The notes under the pieces: model-generated
Told to the model about the DNA's origin: nothing
The model's input: only the letters and a program-made list of their open reading frames with translations
Database searches by the model: none
Program-made: the position numbers and the translations under genes
Assembly (NCBI GenBank): GCA_900291925.1
Contig: UWYS01000010.1
Coordinates: 620,001-684,000 of the forward strand
Origin: Thecaphora thlaspeos
Taxonomy: Eukaryota; Basidiomycota; Ustilaginomycetes; Urocystidales; Glomosporiaceae
Length of the DNA stretch: 64,000 nucleotides
Reading direction: 5' to 3'
Shown here: positions 51,938-63,474 of the stretch, in pieces
Position numbering within the stretch: position 1 is the first letter of the stretch
Layout: every line of letters begins with the position of its first letter

Positions 51938-52108
51938 GTGTCGCCGCCGGATGGAGACGCTGCGTAGGAGGTGGAGCGCAGCACGACGCAGAAGGGCAAA
52001 GGGGGAGGTGATAGCAAAAACCAGTTGAACAAAACGTTGATTGAGATGAAGATGATGGGGATGATGAAAGGGAAGTGCAATTTGTACAGTAGGTAACGGC
52101 TCCACGCG

Positions 52109-52146
52109 TGAGTTTTTAGTTTTTAGTTTTTAGTTTTTTTTTTTTG
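52109..52146. repeat. TTTTTAG repeat and T run
   Basis: Three TTTTTAG units pass into about 12 T between the convergent 3' ends of the SNAPC4-like gene and the siderophore-transporter pseudogene. The T run is in position to act in 3'-end formation for one of them. Confidence 0.85.
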
Positions 52147-52176
52147 GTTCTTGTAATCTACAATACGCCCTGCGAC

Positions 52177-54267
52177 TTAGTTCTTTGACCTCTTGAAGAA
52201 CGACAGCGAGCTCCTCTGCTTGTTGAACTGTGCGTTGGGGTTCTCCTCTGGCTGCTCGATGACCTTTCCGCTGTTATCGGTACCGTTGACGGCGTTCTGG
52301 GTCTTTCCGAGGTGGTAGTTTGGCATAAAGAGACCGGCGAGAAGTGGGATGAAGGCGAGCACGAACGCACCGATGAAGATGGGACGCATCGTCTTTGCGA
52401 AAGCCGTGTTGATCTTTCCGCGAAGCGCGGAACCCCAGGGGTAGGCGGTCTTGACGGTGGTAGGCTTGTTGTAGACCGTGTTTCGCTGCGTAGGGAGTGA
52501 GGTTGGTCTGGGCGAGGTTGTCCGGAAGGGTTCCCGTCCAGATACCAGTGGCGATGGCCGAACCGATGGCACCGCCCAGACGCGTCCACAGAGCGAGCTG
52601 CGCGATGATCGAGGCGAGATCCTGGTGTGGCACCGAGACCTGTGACGCCACGCGCGTTCCGACGACCGAACACGCTCCGCCGAGAGAGTTGAGGATCTGA
52701 CACCACACCACTACCATGGTGGTCCAGGTTGCCGTTGCGACCGTAGAAGTAGAGACCCATGGCGACGATGCGGATGCAAAGGCCGAAGATCTGCAGGTTC
52801 TTGTAGCGGTGGAAGATGCACAGGTACAGTCCAGCCAGCAGACCGAACAGCGAGAGCGCGGCCGTAGAGAGGGCATTGACGACGTAGCCGCAGTTGGACG
52901 TGGACAGGTTGGTGCCGACCAGCACGTAGGAGCCGTAGTAGGTCGAGCGCAGGTTGCCGCCCATAAAGTAGAAGATGTCGATCGTGACGGCGAGCAGGAA
53001 GGTGCGGTTGTACCAGACGCGCTTGTTCATCACGGGGTGGCTCGCGAAGCGCATCTCCCAGCCGATAAACATGCCCAGGATGACGCCGCCGCAGACAAAC
53101 ATGGCGATGATCGACGGGTTGCGCCACTCGTTGTCTGCCGTCTTGTAGATGCCAAAGGGCACCAGGAGGAGGGCGAACGAGAGCGCAAGCAGGAAGAGGC
53201 CGATCAGATCCATCTCGCTGCACAGCTGGAGGAGCTGGGCGAAGCGCTTCTTGAGCGACGCGCGGCGCACGCGCATCGTCCCCTGCTGCTGCGCCTTGGC
53301 GGTCTCGAAGCGGCTCGAGGCAAAGGAGAGCTCGCCGTTCTTGCGAGCCTTCCTGTCGGCATAGCTGAGCACAAGGACGATCGGCGTGACGCAGACGGGA
53401 GCCATGATGGCAAACATCCCGTAGCCTCATCGCCAGCCCTCGGGGCGCGCGTTGAGGTGGGCCTGGATCAGGTTGCCCACCCACGGCAGGATGATGTAGG
53501 GGAACGATGTCATCGCCGTCACCACGCCTCGCCACTGGAGCGGGCTCAGGTCGGCCACGACAATGTCGGTCACCAGATCGAAGCCCGCCTGTCCGACCTC
53601 GGTGATGATGCGGCCGACGGCAAAGGCTGCCGGCGTCTCGGCCGTCGCGATGACGACGAAGCCGACGGTGTAGAAGACGGCGACGACAGTGTAGGCCGTC
53701 TGGCGCGAGAAAATGTCGCATTTCTTGGCGATGGAAGGCTTCGAGACGGCGTCTGCCGGCGAGGGTCGCAGCAGAAGCGAGAGATGAGGGGCGCGGGCCA
53801 CGCCAAAATGATCAGGAAACGGTCGTCAGCCGATGCGAGGCGACGAACAGAGGGGGCGACACGGCGATGGCACGCGATGCGTGGCGCGACACTCACTCAG
53901 GATGGCCTCGACGGTAGCAAAGATGCCGAACAGGGTGGCGTGGCTGCCGATGGTGAGGGTAGCGTAGACCTGGTAGGCGGCGGTGGTGGACTGGTCCAGG
54001 GCAAAGACGATGGGTGACGGAGGCGATGGCGCAGTAGAGGAGCCAGATGAAGATGCCGTTCTTGGGAAAGACGCGGTAGAGGGCCTCGATGCGCGAGACG
54101 CCGACCTGCTGTCCCTTGTGAGCGTGGGCGGCGTCGGCATCGCGGACCGCCGAGACGTCGAGGCGACTGTCGACGGTGTTGGAGTGGTCCAACGTCGACT
54201 GCTTATCGTGATCGTGGTCGTGGTCGTGCTCCAAAGAGGCCCGACGTTTGGCGACGGGGGCGGACAT
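52177..54267 (-). pseudogene. siderophore-iron transporter (MFS), broken
   Basis: Homology-like sequence runs leftward from ATG at 54267 to TAA at 52177, with one normal intron (53896-53753), about 647 codons. The family is recognised by GVSRIEALYRVF at the start, SIAKKCDIFSRQTAYTVV, DIVVADLSPLQWRG, NRTFLLAVTIDIFYFMGG and a C-terminal FAKTMRPIFIGAFVLAFIP. Such proteins import ferric siderophores by proton symport at the plasma membrane. Four lesions break the frame: one extra base near 54014, TGA at 53429-53427 where the family has Trp (GWRWGYGMF), one extra base near 52724 and one extra base near 52522. Between lesions the sequence is well conserved, so decay is recent or the assembly has errors. 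The N-terminus has a HDHDHDHD run, possibly metal-binding. Confidence 0.85.
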
Positions 54268-54544
54268 GGTGTCGTATCAGGGAGGAGAGAAGAGAGGGGG
54301 GAGGATGAAAGCAAGATAGTGGCCGTTGAGGGGACCACGGAAGGAAAAAAAGGGGTGGGCGTATGGCTGTGGATGGCGACAAGGTAATGGGGGGCGTGGA
54401 AGAGGAGGCGTCTCTTGTACTCCTTTTGAATGCTGCCGTCTAGCGAAACGGAAGACATTTTTGTCTGATAAGATCATCATCTTCTCTCTGGGCTACGTGT
54501 GTTCACTCTGTTGTACTGTACTGTAGCAGTCTAGCTGGCTGGGT

Positions 54545-54575
<31 letters not shown>

Positions 54576-57500
54576 TGCGGAGGGGCGCTTTAGCGAAGCA
54601 AAGGAAGCAGGCCAGGGGGAAGAGGGCGAGGAGTGCGCTTCTCAGTACTGTACTGTACAGTAGCATGCTGTACCCTCCTTGCATCAACTAGACAAGGGCC
54701 ACTCTACAGTACTCCTCCGACTCTACCCACCGCCCGTGGAAGAACTCGACTCGATTGGCTTTGGCCTGGGCCATGGCCAGGGCCGGCAAAGTGGAGCCAA
54801 CAAGGGGCGGCAAGGAGCAGCGACGCCGTGTCCCCTTTTGCCACCAGGCCGTCCATCAGGAGCGGCTCGACAAGAACGGCGACGGGGATAAGTAACCTGT
54901 ATTCCAGTCAGGATGCCTTGCCACGCAGAGGAAGCAATGCAAGCGTGGTCGCTCGCAAAGGCAGGAACAGCAGGCTGGCCCATTGCATGATGATCAGGAC
55001 AAAGGCCAGGTCAGGTCCGGATGCAGAAGCAAGGCGGGAAGGGGACAAGGTGGCAAGGGGGACGAAGCAGAGGAGAGCGAGGGCCAAGTCAGTACTGTAT
55101 GTACTTACGGTGCAGTGGTAGTACATACAGGACATACAGTGCGGTGCAGTGGTAGTACATGTGGAAAGTAGACGGTCAAAGATGTTCATTCCAGCTCGAC
55201 GATGGTGCCCGGGGCCCTCTATTTGTACATTAGACAATCCCCAGCAGTCCCACAAGCATGCCTTTGGTCTCTGAGGTGCTCTTGGGATGCCGACGGCGTC
55301 CCGGAAGGTCTTCATCCAAGAGGACTGGGCCTAGATGGTCTAGGCCTGGTGGTGGCAGCTCCGATGGCGAGTCGGCGACTGACCGCAGCCCGATCGGCCC
55401 GATTGCCTGGCTTTCGGGGCCAATGCGGCCAAGCTCCAACAGTACATACAGTACATACAGTACATACAGTACTGACATGCGGTACACACACTAGCACAGT
55501 ATATATGTAGCAACTCTGCATGTACATTTGAACTGTTGGAATATGGACCGACGACTGACACAGCCCAACGCACTCAAGACAGTCCCTCAAATTGTGTCTC
55601 AAATCCTTACGCAGCTCAACTTGTCCCCCAGAACTTTACACAAAACTTTCCACCTTTTCTTTGTCCCCGAACCAATTCTGCATGTATATAGAGACTTCAT
55701 CCTGATGCCCCGTTCATGCTATGTATCTACCTATCCCCTTCTTCTCACATATTGATGTCTGTACGATGCCGTCCGACTCTACGAAAGCGCACAATGCAAT
55801 ACAGACGACGCAAAAGAATGAAACAATCTCGAATGCCTTACAATCAGATCAGATTGGTAAGTAACTAGAGCCTGGACCACGCGGTTGCCTTACCGTACGT
55901 TCTCGATTGCCTTCGCTCTTCTTGGCATCGCTTTGCATCCCATCCGCCCTGCCTCGCTTCGAGCAACCTCCAATCAGACTTCTTTGAAACAGAGTGTAGT
56001 TTGAGCGCAGCAAGCGGGCCCGCCCCTGCCCTCCGAACCAAGAGCAAACGCTGGCTGCATGAGCACCTTCAACTCGCCCTCGTCCTCGCCCCCGTCGATA
56101 CTTATGGCCGGCGTCGCTCGCCTCGAGGAGAACGAGCATGCGTGATAAGCAAGAGCAAGCATGCGGATGCCATGAAAGCGAGCTTTTAGGTGCGTGGGTC
56201 GATGCGTTGCGTTGCCGCGTACGTACACTCTACTGTATAGGACCGGATGGGTTCCGATGGCACGCAACGTCCGACGGCTTCGTGGGCCGGAAGATGCTGG
56301 GCGTGGCGGCGTCGGAGGGAGCCGGGGCGCCTACAGTACTTAGCGTCGGCTATTCTCAGGTTAGCCATCTGTCTCGGTGCTCTCCCGTACTGTACTGTAC
56401 GTCGTCACCACCCGAGAGGAGACGCGGTAAGCGAGCAAAGGCGGCGCGGCCCACCGCGAGGCGGCGATTCCGCCCTCCTTTAACGACGGTCGGCCCGCCT
56501 TGCGCTCGCAACAGAGCAGTGTCCGACTACAGACCTACCGTACCGTTATCACGTACAGGTCAGACGGAAGACGTCGAGCGGACCTGCCAAGCGTGGCCTC
56601 TGTGTGTGGACACATGCTTCTCGCCGCGGCGGCGGCTGTCTGTTGAAGGAACAGCCTGGCGCACGGGACGGACAGTCTCACCGGCGGTCGCCGAACCCTC
56701 GCCCTACCGTAAGAAGCAGCAACAAAGCTACGGCCAAGCTCGCCGCAGCTCGGACCGAGCAAGAGGCTGGCCAAGACGGTGCCAACCAATGAGAACAGCA
56801 GCGCCGCTTTCTTTTGAGCTCATTGTTGACAGACGGTGGTGAGACTATACTGTAATGGTTCTGGTTCTGTACTGTGCTGTACCGTGGCAGACATGATCAG
56901 ACCCGGGAGGAGAACGGGCTTTGTCGCAATCCCTCAGCTTCTCATCTTGTTGCACAGGTGCATGCCACCTGCCCACCTTGGCCGGGAGTTTTCTTTCTTT
57001 TCCGACCAAAGAGGTTTCCGGATAAAGCCCTTCGACAGGTGGAGCCTGAAACGAAGCCGTCCTTAGATCGGAGAGAATCGGATCAGATTACCTTACCTCC
57101 CTGCCCTTCCCTTGCCTTCCCTTTCTCCATCATTGGACGTCCGCCGCCACCGCCACCGCCACCGCCAAACGTTGTACCGTACCACACGATTCGCCGGCAA
57201 CTCTTCAAGTTATCCCGACCACACCAACCGAGTGGCTCTGTCTCTCAGATCCGACAAACTTAGAGCTCCGCATCGGGTACCGGTGCTCCTCCCGTATCCC
57301 GCGCAGAGGTGAGTCGGGTGGGAGCGGAAGCGCTCCCCACGCCCCGTCGGTCGCAGCTGTAGTTGAGTGCAAAAGTGACCAGCGCCACCTTCTCGACCTC
57401 GAGGCGTCCCGCAGCTTGTCATCGGCAGCGTGCAGGTTGAGACCTAGGCTCGTCTGCCCGTAATTCGCCATACCAGGCTCGCCTCTCACGCGGCAGGACG

Positions 57501-57986
57501 GACAACAGGCATAGATTCATGGGAGATGCGGGCAGAAGGGCGAGGCCTCTGAGCTCGGAGGCTCCCAGCTCGCCGTACGGCGGGCGGACGAGCGCACCAC
57601 AGGAGCGAGAAGGGAGGCGGGTGGGCAGCAAAAACGTGTCCACAAGCGGCCGGAGACTGGGAGAAGGAGGAGATGGAGGAGAGGAGGCAGGAGAGAGAGG
57701 TCGGCGGGCGGCATAAGGCCACCCGCGACGTGATCGACGGCCTCAGACGCCCACGTCGCCCGTCGGCACGTGACGCATGCTGGCTTGGCGTCGAGCGGGT
57801 CCGAGCTCCGCTGCGCTACGAGGTCGGACGTGTCGTACCGCTTTCCTCGAAACCGCCACCCACGCTGACCCCACTACCTCACCGTACACAGCGTCCCGAG
57901 CGGCCCGTCCCACCGTCTTTTCATGCTTGATAGACCAAGTTGAGCCGTCCAACTTGACACACCAGCGGCGACAACCCACGCCTACC
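54268..57986. other. 3.7-kb gene-free island rich in TACTGTA/TACAGTA
   Basis: I find no convincing gene on either strand. Between 54514 and 56854 the heptamers TACTGTA or TACAGTA occur about 15 times, some overlapping as TACTGTACTGTA, against about nine seen in the other 61 kb. One copy of the dispersed repeat lies at 55158-55397. GGCGACGAT units occur near 54545-54573, and GGTGCAGTGGTAGTACAT is present twice (about 55109 and 55144). CCACCG units lie near 57140-57165. The last few hundred bases presumably hold the promoter of the PQ-loop gene. Confidence 0.6.
55158..55397 (+). repeat. dispersed repeat, copy 2
   Basis: This is the partner of 40995-40729 in the opposite orientation. Identity is high over about 55189-55300 and again over 55340-55397, with a divergent middle of about 30 bp. 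It is followed by three ACATACAGT units (55443-55471). Confidence 0.85.
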
Positions 57987-59376
57987 ATGTCGTCCGACTC
58001 ACCCTTCATCCAGACTATGGCCATTGCAGGCGCCGTGAGTATAACCCGCTAGCCCCGCTCCTTCTGCGCACCTCACTAGACGAGCTTGTTCTGATCGTTC
58101 TCCTCGTCCTTCGTCACCTTCGCTCGACTGCCTCTGCTCAGGTTTTGTGGTCTGTGCAGGTAAGCAGTCGCAGACAGGTGCCATTTCAGAGACGCAGTGC
58201 TCGGACTGAGCCGTATGCTCTCGGCGTCGTCCTCTTCTCCGTCTCGACGTGTAGCTCTTGCCACAGATCTGGCTCAACTACCGTCGAGGGCACACGATCG
58301 GCTTGCACCAAGGCATGATGATCCTCTGGTCGCTCGCCGGCCTCCCGCTGGGGATACACAACATTCTGAGCCACCAGCACGTCGCCCTCCAGGTACAGGC
58401 GCAGATCCTGACGGCCCTCAGTCTGGTGACGTGGTCCCAGGTCATGTACTACTCACACGTAGGCTTCTTGCTCCCTCACGCTGTTTGCACCGCTAAAAAG
58501 TCGAGGGCTAGGCTAAGCTGACCTCTCCCGCACTCTCCTGCGTCTTCGAATGGTAGGGCTGGAGCTCGAAGCGGTGCGCCGCTGCCTTGAGTGGCCTTGT
58601 CACCATGTTTGCCTCCATAGAAGCAGTGGTAGTGTGCGGCTTCAGGGTAAGCACCTGCTACTCTTCCTTGCTTGGGAGTCTCTTGCTCTGGGTATTGACA
58701 TGAATTTGCCTTTGCCTTGCCCTGCACCGATGTTCCGCAGTACGGAACGAAGAACGGCAAAGCGCCGCATGCCTTTATCGTCATCATGGCCGTGCTTTCT
58801 GCCCTCGGCCTGGCAGTCGGAGTGCTGAGGCACTACCTCGACATATGGCAAGAGCGGACCGTCCGTGGTATCAGCTGGGGATTCATACTGCTGGACGCCG
58901 GCGGCGATCTGGCTTCGCTGCTGGCAGTCGGTGAGTATCATCTTATTCAGCAGCGCCATCTCGCCTGCTCTTGACCACGTCAACACCACTGCTGACTTGA
59001 TCCCTGTCTCTCCCTCCCATCGCTTCACAAAGTCTGCGTCTCTCCGCCCGACTACCTCTCCGCCGCCATCTATGCGACCGAGCTCGCCCTCTGGCTCGGC
59101 ATCATGGCTGCTGGCGTCGCCTTCTACCTCGTCCACAAGCTCCGATCGCAGCCAGATACCGTCGAGCAGCATTCTTCGCCGACCCTTGCCCCTGGACGGA
59201 CTTCGATCTCGTCCAGCGATTCTGCGACCAGCCTATCGGCTTTTTCTGCCATTAGAGCGTACAGCGGCCCATCGACGAGACCGCTGACGCTCGTGCAGAG
59301 GATCCGTGGCAGGCGCGCCAGTGCTGCGGCAGTCGAGAGGTTGGAGCATCCTTCGATCGCAATGCAGACACTGTAG
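57987..59376 (+). CDS. PQ-loop repeat membrane protein
   Basis: Six exons: 57987-58034, 58142-58159, 58255-58458, 58557-58646, 58741-58930 and 59033-59376, giving 297 residues. Exon 2 is an 18-nt microexon encoding VLWSVQ. It is needed to lead into the first PQ motif, LLPQIWLNYRRGHTIGL (about 23-39). About seven hydrophobic spans follow. The second repeat is diverged (YLDIWQERTVRGISWGF), with the usual PQ replaced. The family includes lysosomal/vacuolar amino-acid exporters and SWEET-like carriers; this one resembles fungal PQ-loop proteins of unknown substrate. The Ser-rich C-terminus (about 230-297) is cytosolic. All introns have GT...AG ends; the acceptors GTGTAG and GGTAG are weaker than the CAG used elsewhere. 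Confidence 0.83.
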
Positions 59377-59849
59377 ATGCGGCCTCGCTGAACATATGTT
59401 GCGGCCGATGCACTCACTGACCCCCTATGCTGTACATTACCGTCGCCCTGAGAATGCTTTCCAATGTGCGCTGTCATCGATTCCAAAGAGAAAGGTCACG
59501 GCACCGCCTCATCCATCGTGGTCTCTCGAGAGGGTGACTGGAGCATCCGCTAGCTCCTTCGTTCACGGCGAGACGACAGTCACGTTCTGAAGGGATCGCC
59601 CGTCGGTACAGCCTGGTCAAAGGCAGGGCTTGGTAGCAAAGAGATGATGGGAGAGCGACTCGGGGACGGAATCTGGCACCAGCGTGATGTCGTCTCGGGG
59701 GGGGGGAGCCGCGGCTGAAGCAAGATGATTTTTTTTTTTGGCTTGCACACCTTGTTGCCCTCGCTCTTTCCTCTCTTTGCTCTTTCTTTTTCTCAACCAC
59801 AAGAACATACCATATCTACGTACACGCCAACACTTGCACACGGCCGCAA
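59377..59849 (+). promoter_or_regulatory. spacer upstream of the methyltransferase gene
   Basis: These 473 bp contain a run of about eight G near 59699, a run of about ten T near 59731 and a pyrimidine-rich stretch ahead of the methyltransferase ATG. No gene is seen. Confidence 0.45.
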
Positions 59850-60662
59850 ATGACATCTACCTGCAAGACGTATACGCAAGGCCACAGTGACTCGGTGCTG
59901 GCCTCGCACGCCTCTCGGACCGCTAGCACGTCTGCTGCCTACCTCCTTGCCCACCTTGAGCCCGACCACACCATACTCGACATCGGCTGCGGACCGGGCA
60001 GCATCACCGTCTCGCTCGCCGAACACATCCCGCAGGGCAGCATCATCGGGACTGACTTTGTTGCGGACGTCATCGAGACTGCAAAGAAGCGCGAGAAGAT
60101 CCCGACCAACTGTCGCTTCGAGGTGGCATCGATTTTCTCTCTACCCTATGAGGATGCTTGTTTCGATGTGGTACATGCCCATCAGGTGCTCATCCACCTC
60201 TCCGATCCCGTCAAGGCGCTCAGGGAGATGCATCGCGTCTGCAAACCGGGTGGGATGGTGGCATGCCGAGAGGGCGATTGGGAGACGACTATCGTTTTTC
60301 CCTCCACCCCAGCTCTGCAGCAGTGGAAGGCGGTCTCGGATAGCATCTTCCGACAGGACGGCGGGTCGGAGCCCAACGCTGGACGGCACCTCCTACGGTG
60401 GGCAATCGAGGCGGGTTTCGAGCCGGACGGAATCGCATACTCGTCAAGCAATCAGACGTATGCCGGCCAGCCCGCGGCGGGGTGGTGGGGCAAGACGCAG
60501 GCGAGCCGGATGGATGAGCAGGGATGGAGAGATAAGGCAACAAAGGCGGCGGGTGGGAGTCGGCAGGATGTCGATGGGATGGTGCGAGGATGGAGGGAGT
60601 CCAGCGAGCAGAATGACAGCGTCTACTCGATCCTGTGCGGCGAGATTGTTGCAAGACGGTAG
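59850..60662 (+). CDS. SAM-dependent methyltransferase (class I, Methyltransf_11/UbiE-like)
   Basis: A single exon of 270 residues. Motif I ILDIGCGPG (42-50) and the acidic residue at the end of strand 2 (GTDFVADVI, about 67-75) form the SAM site. FDVVHAHQVLIHLSDPVKAL (about 109-128) is motif II/III, and LREMHRVCKPGGMVACREGD follows as the typical post-motif. The start MTSTCKTYTQGHSDSVLASHASRTA carries the usual upstream helix of the UbiE-like group, which often methylates small molecules such as quinones, sterols or secondary metabolites. Substrate is not evident. There is no targeting sequence. The nearby genes do not form an obvious cluster with it. Confidence 0.88.
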   Translation: MTSTCKTYTQGHSDSVLASHASRTASTSAAYLLAHLEPDHTILDIGCGPGSITVSLAEHIPQGSIIGTDFVADVIETAKKREKIPTNCRFEVASIFSLPYEDACFDVVHAHQVLIHLSDPVKALREMHRVCKPGGMVACREGDWETTIVFPSTPALQQWKAVSDSIFRQDGGSEPNAGRHLLRWAIEAGFEPDGIAYSSSNQTYAGQPAAGWWGKTQASRMDEQGWRDKATKAAGGSRQDVDGMVRGWRESSEQNDSVYSILCGEIVARR

Positions 60663-61291
60663 GAAGCGGAGCGGCATTTCTTGTTCATGTAGGACTCCCG
60701 CCACAGCCGCGCACTGGTCGTGTTTCCCGCTCGTCGGCGTCAACGAGGTTGGTGCAGATCAGGCGTGCCACGTAGTTCGTGTTGGTCGTATGTGAAATGG
60801 GGATGGGTGTCATTGTGGCTGGCCAGCATGGCAGGAAGACACCTGGCGATGCGGTGCGCATCGATGCGATGCGCTTCGATGCGATGCTGGTGATGAGGCT
60901 GTGGATGTGGCCCACGCACGCAGGCCGGGATGGAGCGGATGCAGGGTGCCGCTGCCAGCCACCGGCGGCGCCCGCTGCAACTTCCGGCCGGATTGATTGC
61001 GCGCTTGGCCAAAGTCGAGGCAGAGACGCTGGCGGGGATTAGCGGAAGCATGCGCACCGACTCCGCACCAAGCTCAAGCGCTGACTGACGCCCAAACCTT
61101 GATGGCCCCTATCTCCATCGGAAAGACCGACAGGAACAGATGACTCACGACGACGACAAACTAGACCTGCCTGCCTCCACGACCTCGATAAGGTCCCTTT
61201 TCCCGACGCAGCAGCCTCCTTCGAGACTCATAAAGGCAACGCCTCACTCGCTTCTACCACGTCTCTTCTCCTTCGCCCTCTCCCGCTTCCA
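60663..61291. other. spacer before the DUF676-like gene
   Basis: This stretch includes repeats of CGATGCGATGC near 60845-60890. If the DUF676 gene were intact, its N-terminal exon with the HGxxG oxyanion motif should lie here, but I cannot find it in any frame. An ATG at 61140 opens a 62-codon frame of no recognisable family. Confidence 0.45.
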
Positions 61292-63374
61292 CTCGATGAC
61301 CATGTCAACATCCTCACAACGAGACTAAGACCAGCGACGGCCCCATGTCCACCTCGTCGTCCTCAACGCAAACTCAAACGCCACATCCCACGGCAGCGAA
61401 ACCAACGAAGGGACCTATTTGTACGATGGCGTAGACTGGTGCGGAGAACGCTTGGTCGAAGAAGTCAGTCGAGCGCAACATTTCTGCCCAAAGGTAGCGG
61501 ACAGGAAACTGACTGACTCTTCGGGCATTGCGCGCCCCTTGACTCCCTTCGCAGATCTATGACGAGGTAAGTCGCATCGAAGCGCAGGGATCGCTTGTCT
61601 CTCGCTTCAGCATCGTAAGTCGATATCCGCCAACTCTTGGCAGAGGTGCAGACTTGTCCAGCTGACCGGACCCGTCTGTCTTTCTTGTCGGCCCCTCGTC
61701 TCCTTCTTGCCTCGCTTCGATACGCTAGATGGGATACTCGCTGGGCGGTCTCATTGCCCGATACACCATCGCTCTCATGCATGCCAACGGTTTCTTTGCC
61801 TCTTCTGGCATTTCCTCCAGCGGCGGTCGCAGTGGCAATTCAAGCGGTACCGGCACGTCGGCTGGATCCTCCACGACCAGCAACAGCACCAGCTCCAGTA
61901 CCAGCACCCGCAGCGGCGGAGCTCGCAGACGCAGCCTTAACTTTCAGTCGCGCCCCGTCCCGGTCTCGTTCACCACCTTTACTACCCCTCACGTCTGTAT
62001 CACTCCAAGGCCGGGCGGTGGAAGGTTCGGACAGCTTGTCGCATCGGTCGGCAGTTCGTCCCTTGGCAGAACCGGGAAGCAGCTGGTGTGTCTAGCGACA
62101 GACAGACGGGAATCTCGGCGTGCATGGACGCAGCCGCAGCCTGACCGCCGCTACTTGCATCCCGCGCAAACCTGCGTTCCTCCGTTCCGCTCACAGTACA
62201 TGAGGGATGCCGGCTGGAGCAAGACCCATGCCGACATTGTCAAAGGCACGACCACACCGCCTGCCGAAGACGGAGTTCCAACGTCGAAGAAGCAAAAGCC
62301 GCGAAAAGAAGAGAGCGTCGGCCTGATCGAGGCCATGTCGGTGCCTGGCTCGGCTTTCCTACGGGCGTTGTCGAGCTTCGAGCGGGTTGACTTCTACGCC
62401 AACGCTGTGGACGACAGGACGGTCCCCTACCGCTCTGCCGCAGCCGAAGAGCACGATCCCTTTCCAGTGCTGGGTAAACTCGAGCTGTGAGTGCCTTGTG
62501 GATCCTGCCTCTTTTCGATATGACCTTGCTAGGAAGTTGTTGCGCTCCTGCTGACATGCTCGCTCGCCTTCCATCGAACAGGATCCGCGACCCCGAGCAC
62601 CCTTCCCTCCTCTCGCCGTACCGAGCGGCTTCGACCCGACCTCCAGCCCCAGCTTTCCTCGAACGCCCCACGACGTCCTTTAAGACCTCCCCGCTCGCAA
62701 TGTTCACCAATCTACGCCGCTACCCCGTCGCCTTCCCGCTCAACTACGTCCTCTTCCTCTTCCTCCCCGTCGTCCTTCCCAGCTTTATGGGTCTGGTGAT
62801 ACACAAGCTGAGGTCCCAGTCAAAGGAGAGCACGAAACGGGTCGAGGAGTTCGAGCGCGCCTGAGCGAAAGAGAACGGTCTGATTGATGGCGAGGACGGG
62901 GAGAGTGTCGGCACGACAAAGAAGGTCAAGGCGAAGGACAGGAGGAAACAGGATCAAACGATCGAACGATACCGACTCTCGAACATCCTAGCTAATTTCG
63001 AGGGGGAGTTGGAAGAAGCGCTACGGGAAGTTGCGGAAGACAACCTCGACGTGTCCGCCTCGCCGTCACCGGCACTCGTCCGTTCGCACTCGAAGTCATC
63101 CGACGCACCGACGTCTCTTTCGCGGAACGGAACGGTCCGACTTGGATCGGCGCTCCATCTCAACCTGGACGAACCACTGCTGCCGCCCGCCCAGAAACGC
63201 ATCGTGACGTGTCTCAACGATCGTACCGTCTTGCCCCAACTGCGCAAGTTCCTCGTGCATTACGAGGAGATAAACAACGCGCATGCCGTCATCATTGTTA
63301 GGGACAAGACTATCGCGTCGCACAAGAGAGGAATGGATGCCGTGGCGAGTTGGGTCGAGAGGTTCCAGGTGTAG
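61292..63374 (+). pseudogene. DUF676 serine esterase/lipase (ROG1-like), probably broken
   Basis: Exons recognisable by family motifs: up to 61463 (YLYDGVDWCGERLVEE), 61555-61614 (IYDEVSRIEAQGSLVSRFSI), 61729-62486 (nucleophile elbow MGYSLGGLIARY, then FYANAVDDRTVPY with the catalytic Asp region) and 62582 onward (a hydrophobic segment, AFPLNYVLFLFLPVVLPSF). In the last exon TGA at 62862-62864 stops the frame. The same frame stays open to TAG at 63374 and encodes the family's C-terminus, including NNAHAVIIVRDK, which carries the catalytic His region in ROG1-type proteins. At the 5' end the frame is closed by TAA at 61326-61328 and the HGxxG motif is missing; an extra C in 61341-61344 would join it to an upstream DDHVNILTTRLR stretch. 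Relatives hydrolyse lipids. A missed intron or readthrough of TGA is the alternative. Confidence 0.65.
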
Positions 63375-63474
63375 GTCTAAAGACGATGGACGAAGATGAA
63401 GGATGAACGTTAGAAAATCGCCACGTAGACCCTGATTATCTAGATTCATGAAAAGAAACCTCTTGTTAGTTGTC

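Noticed and set aside
55258..55494. 78-codon frame in repeat copy 2, with a relative in copy 1
   Set aside because: The peptide similarity follows from the DNA repeat; the copies differ by frame-changing gaps, so coding is not supported.
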